This document shows, in pieces, positions 1 through 8,538 of a stretch of DNA of 64,000 bases. A model generated the notes under the pieces. The model saw only the letters and a list, made by a program, of their open reading frames with translations. It made no database searches and had not been told where the DNA came from. The stretch is from the NCBI RefSeq assembly GCF_042433915.1, contig NZ_JBHLUN010000014.1:1-64000 (forward strand). The letters run 5' to 3'. The number at the start of each line of letters is the position of its first letter. The stretch's first letter is position 1. The position numbers and the translations under genes are program-made. This DNA is from Roseomonas elaeocarpi (GTDB lineage Bacteria; Pseudomonadota; Alphaproteobacteria; Acetobacterales; Acetobacteraceae).

Positions 1-230
1 GAACCCCCACTCATCTTTTTTTCGGAACGCTGCCGCGGGAAGGTGGCCGGGAGTGTGCGCTCTGGGTCATGGACCCGGAGCGAGGGACAGGTCAGCAAGC
101 GCTGCCAGGGAGCCTTGTTCATTTCAGCAGCGTCGGCGGCGCCGTACCGCGATCGGTTTTCAGCCTTCCCGCGGCAGCGTCCCGAAAAAAGATGAGTGGG
201 GGCCCGGGGGAGAGAATTCCTTCTCTCCCC
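1..230. repeat. Dispersed symmetric repeat, copy A (left end cut by window)
   Basis: An imperfect inverted repeat bounds the element: the left arm (about 6-41) reads ACTCATCTTTTTTTCGG...GCTGCCGCGGGA and its reverse complement is at about 166-200. The right flank (206-230) holds a GGGGGAGAGAATTC...TCTCCCC palindrome. An internal 11-bp hairpin lies at 58-82 (loop 69-71). Related copies occur at 30936-31192 and 47411-47679. It ends 29 bases before the stop of the LysR gene. No ORF in it looks real. Confidence 0.85.
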
Positions 231-258
231 CGGCGACGCCGCCCTGGCGCCCGCACGG

Positions 259-1260
259 TCAGGCCAAAACCCCGCCGACCTCCTCCACCTGCCGTGGCGC
301 CTGACCCTCGATCAGCGCCCGCCGCGCCCCGATCGCCTCGGCCAGGTGATCCAGCAGCACCCGCACGCGCGGCGTGTGCCGCAGGTCGGGATGGGTGAGG
401 AGCCAGAGATCGGTGGCGAAGTCCGGCTCCGGCGGCGCCAGCCGCACGAGGTCGGCCCGCGCGTCGCCCACGAAGCAGGGCAGGTGGCCGATCCCGACCC
501 CGGCCGCCACCGCCTGCGCCAGCCCCATCACCGTGTCGAAGCGCGCGGCCAGCCGGGCGGGTGCCGCCAGCGCCTGCGTGAAGCGGGCGACCTTCAGCGC
601 GCCGAGGTTGTCGCCCAGCCCGACCCAGCGCGCACCCCCCGCCGCCAGCGCCGCCCCGGGTGGCGCTGCCTCTGGCGGTCCCGCATCGGACGGCGCCGCC
701 CCGGGAGACGCCGCTCCCGCCCCGGAGGCCGGCCCCGCCGCGCCGTAGAGCGCCCAGGCGATCCGCGCGGCGCGGCGGCCCACCAGCGTGTCGGGCGGGG
801 CGTCGGTGGCGCGCACCGCCACGTCCGCGTCGCGCCGCGACAGGTTCAGCGACGCGTTGCCGGTCACGACGTCGAGGCGGATCGCCGGGTTGCGGCGGCA
901 GAACTCGCTCAGCATCGGCATCAGCAGGTCGGCCAGCAGCGTGTCGCTGGTGGCGATCCGCACCTCGCCCGAGGGCGCCACCGCCTGCCCCGCGAGCCGG
1001 CGCGTCACGTCGGTGATGTCACGGTCCACCCGCGCGGCCAGCGCCGCCACCTCCTCGCCGGCGGCGGTCAGCGCGTAGCCGGCGCGGTGCCGCTCGAACA
1101 GCGGCTGCCCCAGCGTTTCCTCGATCGTCTTGAGCCGCCGGAACACGGTGGAATGGTCGATGCCGAGCCGCGCCGCCGCGGCGGGCAGGTTGCGCGTGGC
1201 CGCCACCGCGTCGATCAGGCGGAAATCGTCCCAGGCCAGGGTCCGGGCGGGTTCCTTCAA
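259..1260 (-). CDS. LysR-family transcriptional regulator
   Basis: A 333-residue protein with an N-terminal winged helix-turn-helix (about residues 10-70, including AAARLGIDHSTVFRRLKTIE and the LGQPLFER wing) followed by a LysR substrate-binding domain (about 95-310). The length is slightly above the usual 290-310 because of an Ala/Pro/Gly-rich stretch around residues 180-210. It is divergent from a VOC dioxygenase, hydrolase and pirin set, the normal arrangement for a LysR gene controlling its neighbours. The effector is unknown; electrophiles or quinones are an inference from the targets. ATG start at 1260. Confidence 0.92.
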   Translation of the reverse strand: MKEPARTLAWDDFRLIDAVAATRNLPAAAARLGIDHSTVFRRLKTIEETLGQPLFERHRAGYALTAAGEEVAALAARVDRDITDVTRRLAGQAVAPSGEVRIATSDTLLADLLMPMLSEFCRRNPAIRLDVVTGNASLNLSRRDADVAVRATDAPPDTLVGRRAARIAWALYGAAGPASGAGAASPGAAPSDAGPPEAAPPGAALAAGGARWVGLGDNLGALKVARFTQALAAPARLAARFDTVMGLAQAVAAGVGIGHLPCFVGDARADLVRLAPPEPDFATDLWLLTHPDLRHTPRVRVLLDHLAEAIGARRALIEGQAPRQVEEVGGVLA

Positions 1261-1306
1261 GGGCGTCCTCCTCCGTCGGCCGGCAGGAATAGCACGCCGC
1301 GCCCGC

Positions 1307-1702
1307 TCATCCCGTGGCGGCGCAGGGGCACGCGGGCATCCATGGCGCGGCGTGGCGCTGGTGCCGGGGCGCGCGGGCGGCGCGGCGCCTGCCGGAAAGC
1401 CCCGCCGCCACCGTTGCGAGGCTGGGCGCGAGAGCGGGCCGGGCCGGCAGCAGGGGCAGAACCCCGTGCACCAGCAGGGGGAGGAGGAGGTCTGGCAGAA
1501 CCAGGCCCCTCACCTTCATCCAGGCCTGGGCGACCACCAGCAGGCTGGGCGCCAGGCGTGCCAGGGTCATGGCGTAGGAGGTGAGAAGGGGGTCGAACAC
1601 CGGGAAAGCTCCACATCGTCCAGCGGACGGAGCGGCACCCTGATGCCGGCCACGGAACAATGCCATCACCCTTACCGCAAGATCGGCATTGCACGGGTGC
1701 AA
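1307..1702 (-). CDS. Possible small hydrophobic protein (doubtful)
   Basis: A frame of up to 131 codons. Residues about 43-95 are strongly hydrophobic (Leu/Val/Ala-rich, could form two membrane helices), preceded and followed by Arg-rich tails. A shorter start at the internal Met about 44 (position about 1573) is possible. Codon third positions are G/C-rich as in real genes here, but in this genome that is weak evidence. No family was recognised. It may be a decayed membrane-protein gene or a chance frame, and it overlaps the candidate operator. Confidence 0.22.
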   Translation of the reverse strand: MHPCNADLAVRVMALFRGRHQGAAPSAGRCGAFPVFDPLLTSYAMTLARLAPSLLVVAQAWMKVRGLVLPDLLLPLLVHGVLPLLPARPALAPSLATVAAGLSGRRRAARAPRHQRHAAPWMPACPCAATG

Positions 1703-1703
1703 T
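1688..1703. promoter_or_regulatory. Candidate LysR operator (T-N11-A palindrome)
   Basis: ATTGCA-CGGG-TGCAAT is a perfect 6-bp dyad and satisfies the LysR box rule T-N11-A (T1690, A1702). It lies between the divergent LysR and VOC genes, 89 bases upstream of the VOC start. The function is inferred from position and symmetry only. Confidence 0.5.
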
Positions 1704-1791
1704 CACTTCACCCTGTCTTTCCGCCCTGCCCCGGCGCATCTGTGGCGGCAACGGAGCCGCCGGGCTCCACCCCGAAGCAGAGGCACCTCCC

Positions 1792-2754
1792 ATGGCCACT
1801 CCCATCCACGGCATCCACCACGTCACCGCCATCGCCGGCAACGCGCGGCGCAACCTCGACTTCTACACCCGCACCCTCGGGCTGCGGCTGGTGAAGAAGA
1901 CGGTGAACTTCGACGACCCCGGCGCCTACCACTTCTACTACGGTGACGCGGCCGGCAGCCCCGGCACGATCCTGACCTTCTTTCCCTGGGAACACGCCGC
2001 CCCCGGCCGTGCCGGCGCGGGTGAGCTGAGCGAGACCGCCTTCCGCATCCCGCAGGGCGCGGTCGGCTACTGGACCGGGCGGCTGATGGATCACGGCCTC
2101 CAGCGGACCGAGCGCTTCGGCGAAACCGTGCTGCGCTTCCAAGACCCCGACGGGCTGCCGCTCTCGCTGGTGGCGATCCCGGGCATCGAGAACGAGCCCG
2201 CCTGGGACAGCACCACCCATGGCGGCGCCTCCTCGAGCGACGCCGTCCCGGCCGAGCACGCGCTGCGCGGCTTCCACGGCGTGACGCTGACGTTGGGCGC
2301 AACGGCGGCGACGGGCGCGATCCTGACCGACGTGTTCGGCTTCCGCGAGGCGGCCAAGGACGGCGACACGCTGCGCTTCCAGGTGCCCGACCAGCCCGGC
2401 GTGCCCGGCGGCATCGTTGACCTGCGCGCGGTGGCGGGCCTGGCGCCCGGCCGCCTCGGTCGCGGCTCCGTCCACCACCTGGCCTTCCGCGCGGCGGATG
2501 ACGCGGCCGAGATGGAGATGGTGCGCAAGCTTGCCGCCAATCACGGGTTGCGCACCACCGAGCAGAAGGACCGCGACTACTTCCGCTCGGTCTACTTCCG
2601 CGAGCCCGGCCACGTGCTGTTCGAGATCGCGACCGACATCCCCGGCTTCGCGGTGGACGAGCCCGCCGACAGCCTGGGCCAGGCGCTGAAGCTGCCGCGC
2701 TTCCTGGAAGCCCACCGCCGCGAGATCGAGCAGGCCCTGCCCGCCCTCGCCTGA
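1792..2754 (+). CDS. VOC-family ring-cleaving dioxygenase (glyoxalase fold)
   Basis: A 320-residue protein with two tandem VOC domains (about residues 4-135 and 155-290). Likely metal ligands are His in GIHHVTAI near the start, His in VHHLAFRA and Glu in VLFEIATD; FHGVTLTL opens the second domain. Length and architecture match the MhqO/LinE-like ring-cleaving dioxygenases, which open hydroquinone or catechol rings using Fe(II). The ATG at 1792 was chosen because homology begins at MATPIHGIHH; the frame runs further upstream without protein-like content. First gene of a three-gene unit with a hydrolase and a pirin. The exact substrate is unknown. Confidence 0.9.
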   Translation: MATPIHGIHHVTAIAGNARRNLDFYTRTLGLRLVKKTVNFDDPGAYHFYYGDAAGSPGTILTFFPWEHAAPGRAGAGELSETAFRIPQGAVGYWTGRLMDHGLQRTERFGETVLRFQDPDGLPLSLVAIPGIENEPAWDSTTHGGASSSDAVPAEHALRGFHGVTLTLGATAATGAILTDVFGFREAAKDGDTLRFQVPDQPGVPGGIVDLRAVAGLAPGRLGRGSVHHLAFRAADDAAEMEMVRKLAANHGLRTTEQKDRDYFRSVYFREPGHVLFEIATDIPGFAVDEPADSLGQALKLPRFLEAHRREIEQALPALA

Positions 2755-2797
2755 ACCCTTCCCGGCCGGCCTTTCCCCGGCCGGACACCCCCATCGC

Positions 2798-2825
2798 GGG
2801 CCGCACCCCTTCCCCGGTGCGGCCC
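2798..2825 (+). other. Intra-operon hairpin
   Basis: GGGCCGCACC and GGTGCGGCCC form a perfect 10-bp stem with an 8-base loop (2808-2815) between the VOC and hydrolase genes. There is no T-tract, so it is more likely a processing or RNA-stability element than a terminator. Confidence 0.45.
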
Positions 2826-2841
2826 GGGAGCCCGACACCCC

Positions 2842-3474
2842 ATGAGCCAGACGCTCCTCCTCCCGCCCCACCGCTTCGAGCCCGGCACCGACGCCGCCCG
2901 CCCGCCGATCCTGCTGCTGCACGGCACCGGCGGCGACGAGAACGACCTCCTGCCGCTGGGCCGCCTCGTGGCGCCGGGCGCCACCCTCGTCTCGCCGCGC
3001 GGCACGGTGCTGGAAAACGGCATGCCCCGCTTCTTCCGCCGCCTGGCCGAAGGCGTGTTCGACGAGGACGACCTGCGCCGCCGCACCGACGACCTCGCGG
3101 CGTTCGTGCGGGACATGCAGCACCGGCACGGCCTCGCCGCCCCGGTGGCGCTGGGCTTCTCCAACGGCGCCAACATCGCGGCCAGCCTGCTGCTGCGCCA
3201 CCCGGCGCTGCTGCGCGGCGCGGTGCTGCTGCGCGCCATGGTGCCCTTCCGCGTGGCGCCCCCGGCGCAGCTCGACGGAACCCCGGTGCTGTTGCTCTCG
3301 GGCGCGGCCGATCCCATCGTACCGGCGGCCGTCAGCGCGCGGCTGGCCGCCATGCTCACGGATGCGGGCGCCGCGGTGACGCACCGGACGCTGCCCACCG
3401 GTCACGGGCTGTCGCAGACCGACGTGAACCTCGCCCGCGACTGGATCGCGGCCTTGCCGGGAGAATCCGCATGA
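2842..3474 (+). CDS. Alpha/beta hydrolase (phospholipase/carboxylesterase type, MhqD-like)
   Basis: A 210-residue alpha/beta hydrolase. The oxyanion region is LLLHGTGGDENDLLPL (about residues 28-43), the nucleophile Ser is in GFSNGAN (about 107), the acid Asp in LSGAADPIVP (about 156) and the catalytic His in TGHGLS (about 188). This complete triad with the small core domain is typical of the carboxylesterase family often paired with VOC dioxygenases in hydroquinone-resistance operons. The stop overlaps the pirin start as ATGA (3471-3474), indicating translational coupling. Cytoplasmic; natural substrate unknown. Confidence 0.9.
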   Translation: MSQTLLLPPHRFEPGTDAARPPILLLHGTGGDENDLLPLGRLVAPGATLVSPRGTVLENGMPRFFRRLAEGVFDEDDLRRRTDDLAAFVRDMQHRHGLAAPVALGFSNGANIAASLLLRHPALLRGAVLLRAMVPFRVAPPAQLDGTPVLLLSGAADPIVPAAVSARLAAMLTDAGAAVTHRTLPTGHGLSQTDVNLARDWIAALPGESA

Positions 3475-4448
3475 GCGTCGAAACCGATCCCGCCGGGCTG
3501 ATGCCAACCGGCGATGCCGCCGCTCCCGTGGCGCAGGTCATCGTGCCGCGCGCCCACGACATCGGCGGCTTCGAGGTGCGCCGCGCCCTGCCGGCGACCG
3601 AGCGGCAGATGGTCGGCCCCTTCATCTTCTTCGACCAGGTGGGGCCGGGCGAGTTCCTCACCGGGCGCGGCCTCGACGTGCGGCCGCACCCGCATATCGG
3701 CCTGTCCACCGTGACCTACCTGTTCGACGGAGAGATCCAGCACCGCGACAGCCTGGGCACCGATCAGGCGATCCGCCCGGGCGACGTGAACTGGATGACC
3801 ACCGGCCGCGGCATGGTGCATTCCGAGCGCACGGACCAGCAGCTGCGCACCCACAGCAACCGCCTCTTCGGCATCCAGTCCTGGGTCGCCCTGCCGCGCG
3901 ACCAGGAAGAAACGGCGCCAGGCTTCGTGCACCATCCGGGCGCGACCCTGCCGGTGATCGAGGCCGGCGGCGCGCGGCTGCGGCTGGTGGCGGGCCACGG
4001 CTGGGGCGCGCGATCCCCCGTCGCCACGCCCTCCGACCTGTTCTACGCCGACGCGGTGCTGGCCCCCGGCGCCGCCATTCCCCTGCCCGACGAGCACGAG
4101 GAACGCGGCGCCTACGTCGTCGAAGGCGAGGTTTCCGTGGCGGGCGACCGCTTCGAGGCCGGGCGGATGCTGGTGTTCCGCACCGGCGACGGGCTGGCGC
4201 TTCGGGCCGGGCCGCGGGGCGCGCGGCTGCTGCTGCTGGGCGGCGCGGTGATGGACGGGCCGCGCCACCTGTTCTGGAACTTCGTGTCCTCCTCGCGCGA
4301 CCGGATCGAGCAGGCCAAGGCGGACTGGCGCGCCGGCCGCTTCGGCACGGTGCCCGGCGACGACCAGGAGTTCATCCCCCTGCCGGTGGAACGCGTGCGC
4401 GCCGCACCCGTGGCCCAGGACACCGCGGCGGGTTCGCCGACGAGCTGA
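3471..4448 (+). CDS. Pirin family protein
   Basis: A 325-residue bicupin. The N-terminal cupin carries the pirin iron-site signature RPHPHIGL (about residues 62-69) and GRGMVHSE (about 106-113), giving the three His and one Glu expected for Fe binding. The C-terminal cupin spans about 180-290. Pirins include quercetin 2,3-dioxygenases and redox-sensing regulators, so biochemical activity cannot be fixed from sequence. The start at 3471 overlaps the hydrolase stop by four bases. The frame is open upstream to 2817, but that part is antisense-like Pro/Arg-rich sequence and was rejected. Confidence 0.93.
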   Translation: MSVETDPAGLMPTGDAAAPVAQVIVPRAHDIGGFEVRRALPATERQMVGPFIFFDQVGPGEFLTGRGLDVRPHPHIGLSTVTYLFDGEIQHRDSLGTDQAIRPGDVNWMTTGRGMVHSERTDQQLRTHSNRLFGIQSWVALPRDQEETAPGFVHHPGATLPVIEAGGARLRLVAGHGWGARSPVATPSDLFYADAVLAPGAAIPLPDEHEERGAYVVEGEVSVAGDRFEAGRMLVFRTGDGLALRAGPRGARLLLLGGAVMDGPRHLFWNFVSSSRDRIEQAKADWRAGRFGTVPGDDQEFIPLPVERVRAAPVAQDTAAGSPTS

Positions 4449-4537
4449 GGCACGGCAGGGATCACGGACCAGGGTGGCGGTGCGGAAAGGGGAGGATCCC
4501 CGCCGCGCCGCCAAATTCGACCCAAGATGAGCGGGTT

Positions 4538-5269
4538 CTAGGCATCGCTCATGTCGTTCAGAATTGCGGTTCGAAATCGGTACATTAGGCGATCAGCCTC
4601 CCATGTTGTCACGTTTGCTTCATGCGAGATCTCTGCCAGATGAGCTTCAGCCTCTTGGTAGCGTATCGAGTTTGCAATGCCAGTGGGCTTAACACCTCGT
4701 GGAACTTGATTGAACAACGCCAGAACTATTTGCAAAATGTTGCTATCAATAGCGAATGCTTTTTTTAAGCTATCAGGATGGCTGTCCATCCACATATTGC
4801 GCGCATACTTGTGGCTTATTCCTTTAAACTGAGACATGAAGGCAATCTTCTCGGTGTCAGACGCTCCCAAGAGATCTGTGGCAGCTTTCGCAGGACCACC
4901 CGCCGCTTCAAAAATTTGCACGGCATGCGTCAGATAGCCACAAAACCGATCAGGATAGCGATAGCCAACACCGTGTAGTTGTTCAGCGAGAAAACCTTTG
5001 CGCGCAGCCTCATCATGAATGGCCGCCACATTTGAAAAGGCTATGCAAGGCAATCTCGCCTCGACATTTTTCCAGACTCTGTTTCCTTTATTCTGAACCG
5101 TGGAAAAAGATAGCACCAACCCACGCCACATCCACTCGGAGCTGGCACGGAGCGCCTCAGCCTCCCCTCGCATTGCCTCCAAATGCTTCATTCCGTCGCG
5201 AGACAAAGCATGTGTGGAAATGCTTTTGATAAGCCGTGCCCGGTGACCTTGATTTATGATCCAATCCAC
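4538..5269 (-). CDS. HhH-containing DNA glycosylase-like protein, likely acquired
   Basis: A 243-residue protein that is plainly more AT-rich than its neighbours, with many A/T third positions (Ile, Lys, Asn, Ser codons). Residues about 145-180 read FKGISHKYARNMWMD...AFAIDSNI, resembling a helix-hairpin-helix followed by the conserved Asp of HhH-GPD base-excision glycosylases. The tail TTWEADRLMYRF matches the end of that kind of domain. The start is GTG (5269), with AGGGAAAG just upstream. It stands alone between the pirin set and an epimerase. The glycosylase-like role is inference; composition suggests recent lateral transfer. Confidence 0.78.
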   Translation of the reverse strand: MDWIINQGHRARLIKSISTHALSRDGMKHLEAMRGEAEALRASSEWMWRGLVLSFSTVQNKGNRVWKNVEARLPCIAFSNVAAIHDEAARKGFLAEQLHGVGYRYPDRFCGYLTHAVQIFEAAGGPAKAATDLLGASDTEKIAFMSQFKGISHKYARNMWMDSHPDSLKKAFAIDSNILQIVLALFNQVPRGVKPTGIANSIRYQEAEAHLAEISHEANVTTWEADRLMYRFRTAILNDMSDA

Positions 5270-5513
5270 GTGCTTTCCCTGCCTGACCTGCTGTCGGCAG
5301 CGTAGCTAGGTTGGGGGGTGCGTGTCCCAGGCGTTCTCACATCGAATGCAGGCACGACCGCCAAATAGGTTCGCAGCACGCTCCATCTTTTCCAAACGCC
5401 GTGAAGTAGCGCGCCAGCCCGCGCATGCATGGGCAGGCACCCGGGGTGAGGGCCCAGGCTGCCGCTGCTCGATCCACCCTCCGGCCCGACGGCACCCGCA
5501 CCGCCCCCCGGCT

Positions 5514-6404
5514 TCAGCCGCCGAAGTAGCCCGCCCGCCCGATATCCTCGATCAGCCCCGGCCCTTGCGGCGCCCAGCCGAGCAGCGCCCGCGTCTGCGC
5601 GGCCGAACCCGCCATCTCCGCCCCGGCGAAGCGGCTGAGCCAGCCGAAATGCCCTTCCGCCGCCTCGGGCCGCAGCGACACCGCAGGCACGCCCAGGCCC
5701 CGGCCGATCGCCGCCGCGATGTCGCGAAACGGCACGGCCTCCTCGGCCACCGCGTGATAAGGCCCGTCCGCCGCCCCGCGCTCGATCGCCAGCCGGAACA
5801 CCCGGGCGGCGTCGTGGCGGTGCACCGCCGACCACGGGTTCGCCCCGTCGCCGACGAACGCCGAGACCCCAGCCTCGCGCGCGCGGTGGATCAGCATCGG
5901 CACGAAGCCGTGGTCGCCCTCGCCATGCACCGAGGGCGGCAGCCGCACCACGCCCGCGCGCACCCCGCGCGCCCGCAGCGCCTCGGCCGCCGCTTCCGAG
6001 GCGCGGGGAAAGCGATCCGGCGGCGGCGGCCGGTCCGCCTCGGTGGCGGGGCGGCCGGTGGCCAGGTGCGCCAGGCCCGAGGTCACCAGCAACGGCCGCT
6101 CGCTGCCTTCCAGCCCGGCGCCCAGCGCCTCGATGGCGCGGCGGTCGAGCGCGCAGTTCTCGAGAAAGCGCGAGAAGTCGTGGTTGAAGCCGGTGTGGAT
6201 GACGCCGTCGGCACCTTCCGCGGCGCGGCGCAACCCTTCGGTGTCCTCCAGCGTGCCGCGCTGCACCTCGGCACCCGCCGCCCGCAGCGCCGCGGCGCCG
6301 GCGTCGGAGCGCGCGAGGCCCAGCACCCGGTGCCCGGCACCCAGCAGTTCCCGCACCACGGCGGTGCCGACGAAGCCGGTCGCGCCGGTGACGAAGATAC
6401 GCAT
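5514..6404 (-). CDS. NAD(P)-dependent epimerase/dehydratase (extended SDR)
   Basis: A 296-residue Rossmann protein. TGATGFVGTAV (residues about 7-17) is the extended-SDR TGxxGxxG nucleotide site; residues about 140-200 carry the sugar-epimerase-like segment RLPPSVHGEGDHG. The canonical YxxxK is not obvious, so catalysis may be atypical. ATG at 6404 is preceded by GGAGG. Much longer frames upstream overlap the divergent regulator and were rejected. It is divergent from an XRE/MmyB regulator, a pairing common for these SDR genes. Substrate unknown. Confidence 0.85.
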   Translation of the reverse strand: MRIFVTGATGFVGTAVVRELLGAGHRVLGLARSDAGAAALRAAGAEVQRGTLEDTEGLRRAAEGADGVIHTGFNHDFSRFLENCALDRRAIEALGAGLEGSERPLLVTSGLAHLATGRPATEADRPPPPDRFPRASEAAAEALRARGVRAGVVRLPPSVHGEGDHGFVPMLIHRAREAGVSAFVGDGANPWSAVHRHDAARVFRLAIERGAADGPYHAVAEEAVPFRDIAAAIGRGLGVPAVSLRPEAAEGHFGWLSRFAGAEMAGSAAQTRALLGWAPQGPGLIEDIGRAGYFGG

Positions 6405-6470
6405 GGTGATTGCCTCCGCGGATGATCCGCGCGCAATCTCGGGGCGCGGCTCATCCCGGTGAAGCCGAAA

Positions 6471-6494
6471 GGTTACACGGGTATAAACCCTAAC
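6471..6494. promoter_or_regulatory. Candidate divergent promoter/operator with dyad
   Basis: An AT-rich island between the SDR and regulator genes. GGGT-ATAA-ACCC (6479-6490) is a small dyad nested in a GGTTA...TAACA near-dyad, with a TATAAA that could be a -10. Likely the site where the adjacent regulator acts; inference from position. Confidence 0.35.
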
Positions 6495-6503
6495 AGGCTG
6501 CCC

Positions 6504-7325
6504 ATGCCCGACGGCAACGAGAACCACCTGGGGCGCTACCTGCGCGACCGCCGCACCCGGCTCGACCCCGCGGCCTTCGGCATCACCGGCACGCGCCGGC
6601 GCACCGCCGGGCTGCGGCGCGAGGAAGTGGCACAGCAGGCCAATGTCAGCGCCACCTGGTACACCTGGCTGGAGCAGGGCCGCGGCGGCGCCCCGTCGGC
6701 CGAGGTGCTCGACCGCCTCGCCCGCGCCCTGATGCTGACCGAGGTCGAGCGCGAGCACCTGTTCCTGGTGGGCCTCGGCCGCCCGCCCGCCGTGCGCTAC
6801 CAGCCCGGCAGCGTGACGCCCAGGCTGCAACGCGTGCTCGACGCGCTGGAGCTCAGCCCGGCGCTGGTGCGCACCGCCACCTGGGACGTGATCGCCTGGA
6901 ACCGGGCCGCCGCAGTGCTGCTGACCGACTACGCCGCCCTGCCGCCGGAAGGGCGCAACGTCCTGCGCCTCGTCTTCCTCGACCCGCGCGTGCGCGCCGC
7001 CCAGCTCGACTGGGAAGGCGTCGCCCGCTTCGTGGTGGCCGCCTTCCGGGCCGACGCGGCGCGCGCCGGCGCCACCGCGCAGCGCGACGCGCTGGTGGCG
7101 GAGCTCAGCCAGCGCAGCCCCGAATTCGCGGCGATGTGGCGCAGCCAGGAGGTTCGCGGCCACGGCGAGGGCGCCAAGGGCATCCGCCACCCGGTCGCCG
7201 GCACGGTCGCGCTGGAATACTCCTCCTTCGTGGTGGAAGGGCGGCCTGACCTCGGCATGGTGGTCTACAACCCCTCGACGCCGGAGGACGCGGCGCGGAT
7301 CAGGTCGCTGCTGCGGCCGCGGTGA
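6504..7325 (+). CDS. XRE-family regulator with MmyB-like ligand-binding domain
   Basis: A 273-residue protein. The N-terminal helix-turn-helix (about residues 8-75) includes GLRREEVAQQANVSATWYTW and LEQGRG, diagnostic of the MmyB/helix-turn-helix family. Residues about 100-270 form the PAS-like MmyB ligand domain (WNRAAAVLL; GTVALEYSSFVV near the end). ATG 6504 is preferred over the GTG at 6459, which would add 15 non-homologous residues crossing the dyad. Divergent from the SDR gene, which it probably controls. Confidence 0.9.
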   Translation: MPDGNENHLGRYLRDRRTRLDPAAFGITGTRRRTAGLRREEVAQQANVSATWYTWLEQGRGGAPSAEVLDRLARALMLTEVEREHLFLVGLGRPPAVRYQPGSVTPRLQRVLDALELSPALVRTATWDVIAWNRAAAVLLTDYAALPPEGRNVLRLVFLDPRVRAAQLDWEGVARFVVAAFRADAARAGATAQRDALVAELSQRSPEFAAMWRSQEVRGHGEGAKGIRHPVAGTVALEYSSFVVEGRPDLGMVVYNPSTPEDAARIRSLLRPR

Positions 7326-7456
7326 TGGTGGCGGGGGCGAGGCGCAGGAAAGCCTTGCCAAGCGGCAGCACGCGAGATATAGGAATTATATCCTGTTCTG
7401 AACTCCGCTCCCGTCCCGCCCCCGCTGCCCGGTGAGCGCCACCCGCGCCCTCCGTC

Positions 7457-8476
7457 TCAGCGCGTGGTCGCCATCCCGGCATTGATCACCGGCGTGGTGT
7501 CCTTGTCGCCCACCAGCACCACCAGCAGGTTGGCCACCATCGAGGCCCGCCGGTCGGCATCCAGCGCCAGCCCCTTGCGCTCCAGCGCCGTCAGCGCGTC
7601 CTCCACCATGTCCACCGCACCCGCCACGATCTTGCGCCGCGCGGCCAGCACCGCTTCCGCCTGCTGCCGCCGCAGCATCGCGCCGGCGATCTCGGGCGCG
7701 TAGGCCAGGTGGGTGATGCGCGCCTCTTCCACCGTGATGCCGGCGCGGCGCACGCGGTCCTGCAGCTCCCGCACCAGGGCGCCCATCACCTCGTCGCCGC
7801 CGTCCAGCAGCGTCGCCGGCGCCCGCGCCGCGCTTCGCGCCGGAAGCGGCATCCCGCCCGTGCCGGGTGCGGTCGCAGCGCCGCCCGTGCCCGGCCCCGT
7901 GGCGGGCAGATCGTCGGCGGCCTCCACCATCTCCACCTCCGCCGCGTCATAGGCGTGGGAACCCGCGATGCGGCGCAGCGCGGTGTCGCTCTGGACGCGG
8001 ACGAAGCTCTCGTAGCTGTTGATCTCCAGCAGCGCGGCGGCGGCGTCGCGCACCGACCACACCACCGCGGCGCCGATCTCGATCGGGTTGCCCACCGCGT
8101 CGTTGACCTTCAGCGCCGCGATCTCGTGCGTGCGCAGCCGGCGCGACACCTTCGAGCGCGTGTAGAGCGGGTTGGTGAAGCGCAGCCCCATGGTTCCGTC
8201 GCTGCCGGCATAGGAGCCGAAGAGCTGGAACACCGCGCTCTCGTTGGGCGCCAGCACGTACAACCCGCGCAGCAGAAAGGCGGCCAGCACCAGCAGCACC
8301 ACGCCGCCGGGGCTGAGAAACGGCCGGTTCACCAGCACGCTGCCCGCCCCCAGCGCCACGCCGCAGCCCGCGAGCACGAGCATCAGCAACAGCGCGACGT
8401 AGCCGTTGAAGGCGAGGCCCGGCCGATCCGTCACCGAGGGCTGCCGCGCCGCCTCCGCCCGTTCCACCCTGTCCAT
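7457..8476 (-). CDS. SPFH/band-7 domain membrane protein
   Basis: About 339 residues. Two hydrophobic segments near the N-terminus (about 25-48 and 55-72) precede a band-7 domain (about 75-310) with LAPNESAVFQLFG at its start and EAEVL-like helices (RRQQAEAVLAARRKIV) near the end, as in stomatin/flotillin-like proteins. A Gly/Pro/Ala-rich insertion of about 40 residues (about 190-230) interrupts the domain. The Met at 8476 is chosen because the GGGGG upstream is 9 bases away; the ATG at 8485 is too close to it. Last gene of the capsule-type cluster; role unknown, possibly membrane organisation. Confidence 0.88.
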   Translation of the reverse strand: MDRVERAEAARQPSVTDRPGLAFNGYVALLLMLVLAGCGVALGAGSVLVNRPFLSPGGVVLLVLAAFLLRGLYVLAPNESAVFQLFGSYAGSDGTMGLRFTNPLYTRSKVSRRLRTHEIAALKVNDAVGNPIEIGAAVVWSVRDAAAALLEINSYESFVRVQSDTALRRIAGSHAYDAAEVEMVEAADDLPATGPGTGGAATAPGTGGMPLPARSAARAPATLLDGGDEVMGALVRELQDRVRRAGITVEEARITHLAYAPEIAGAMLRRQQAEAVLAARRKIVAGAVDMVEDALTALERKGLALDADRRASMVANLLVVLVGDKDTTPVINAGMATTR

Positions 8477-8538
8477 GCCGCGCATCCCCCACCCGGTTCA
8501 CCACGAACCGCGCCGGGAAGCGGCACGGCGGCGGGCCG

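Larger units (their letters stand above)
1261..1791. other. Divergent intergenic region between LysR and VOC genes
   Basis: About 530 bases. It contains a candidate LysR operator at 1688-1703 and a weak minus-strand reading frame (1307-1702). Nothing else could be recognised. Promoters for both divergent units should lie here. Confidence 0.6.

Noticed and set aside
196..1584. A 462-codon plus-strand frame over the LysR gene
   Set aside because: Arg/Pro/Gly-rich shadow frame; the LysR product on the opposite strand has a clear HTH and ligand domain.
6405..7361. Upstream extension of the epimerase frame across the XRE gene
   Set aside because: The extension is antisense to the XRE/MmyB gene and has no SDR homology; the TGATGFVG motif begins only after the Met at 6404.
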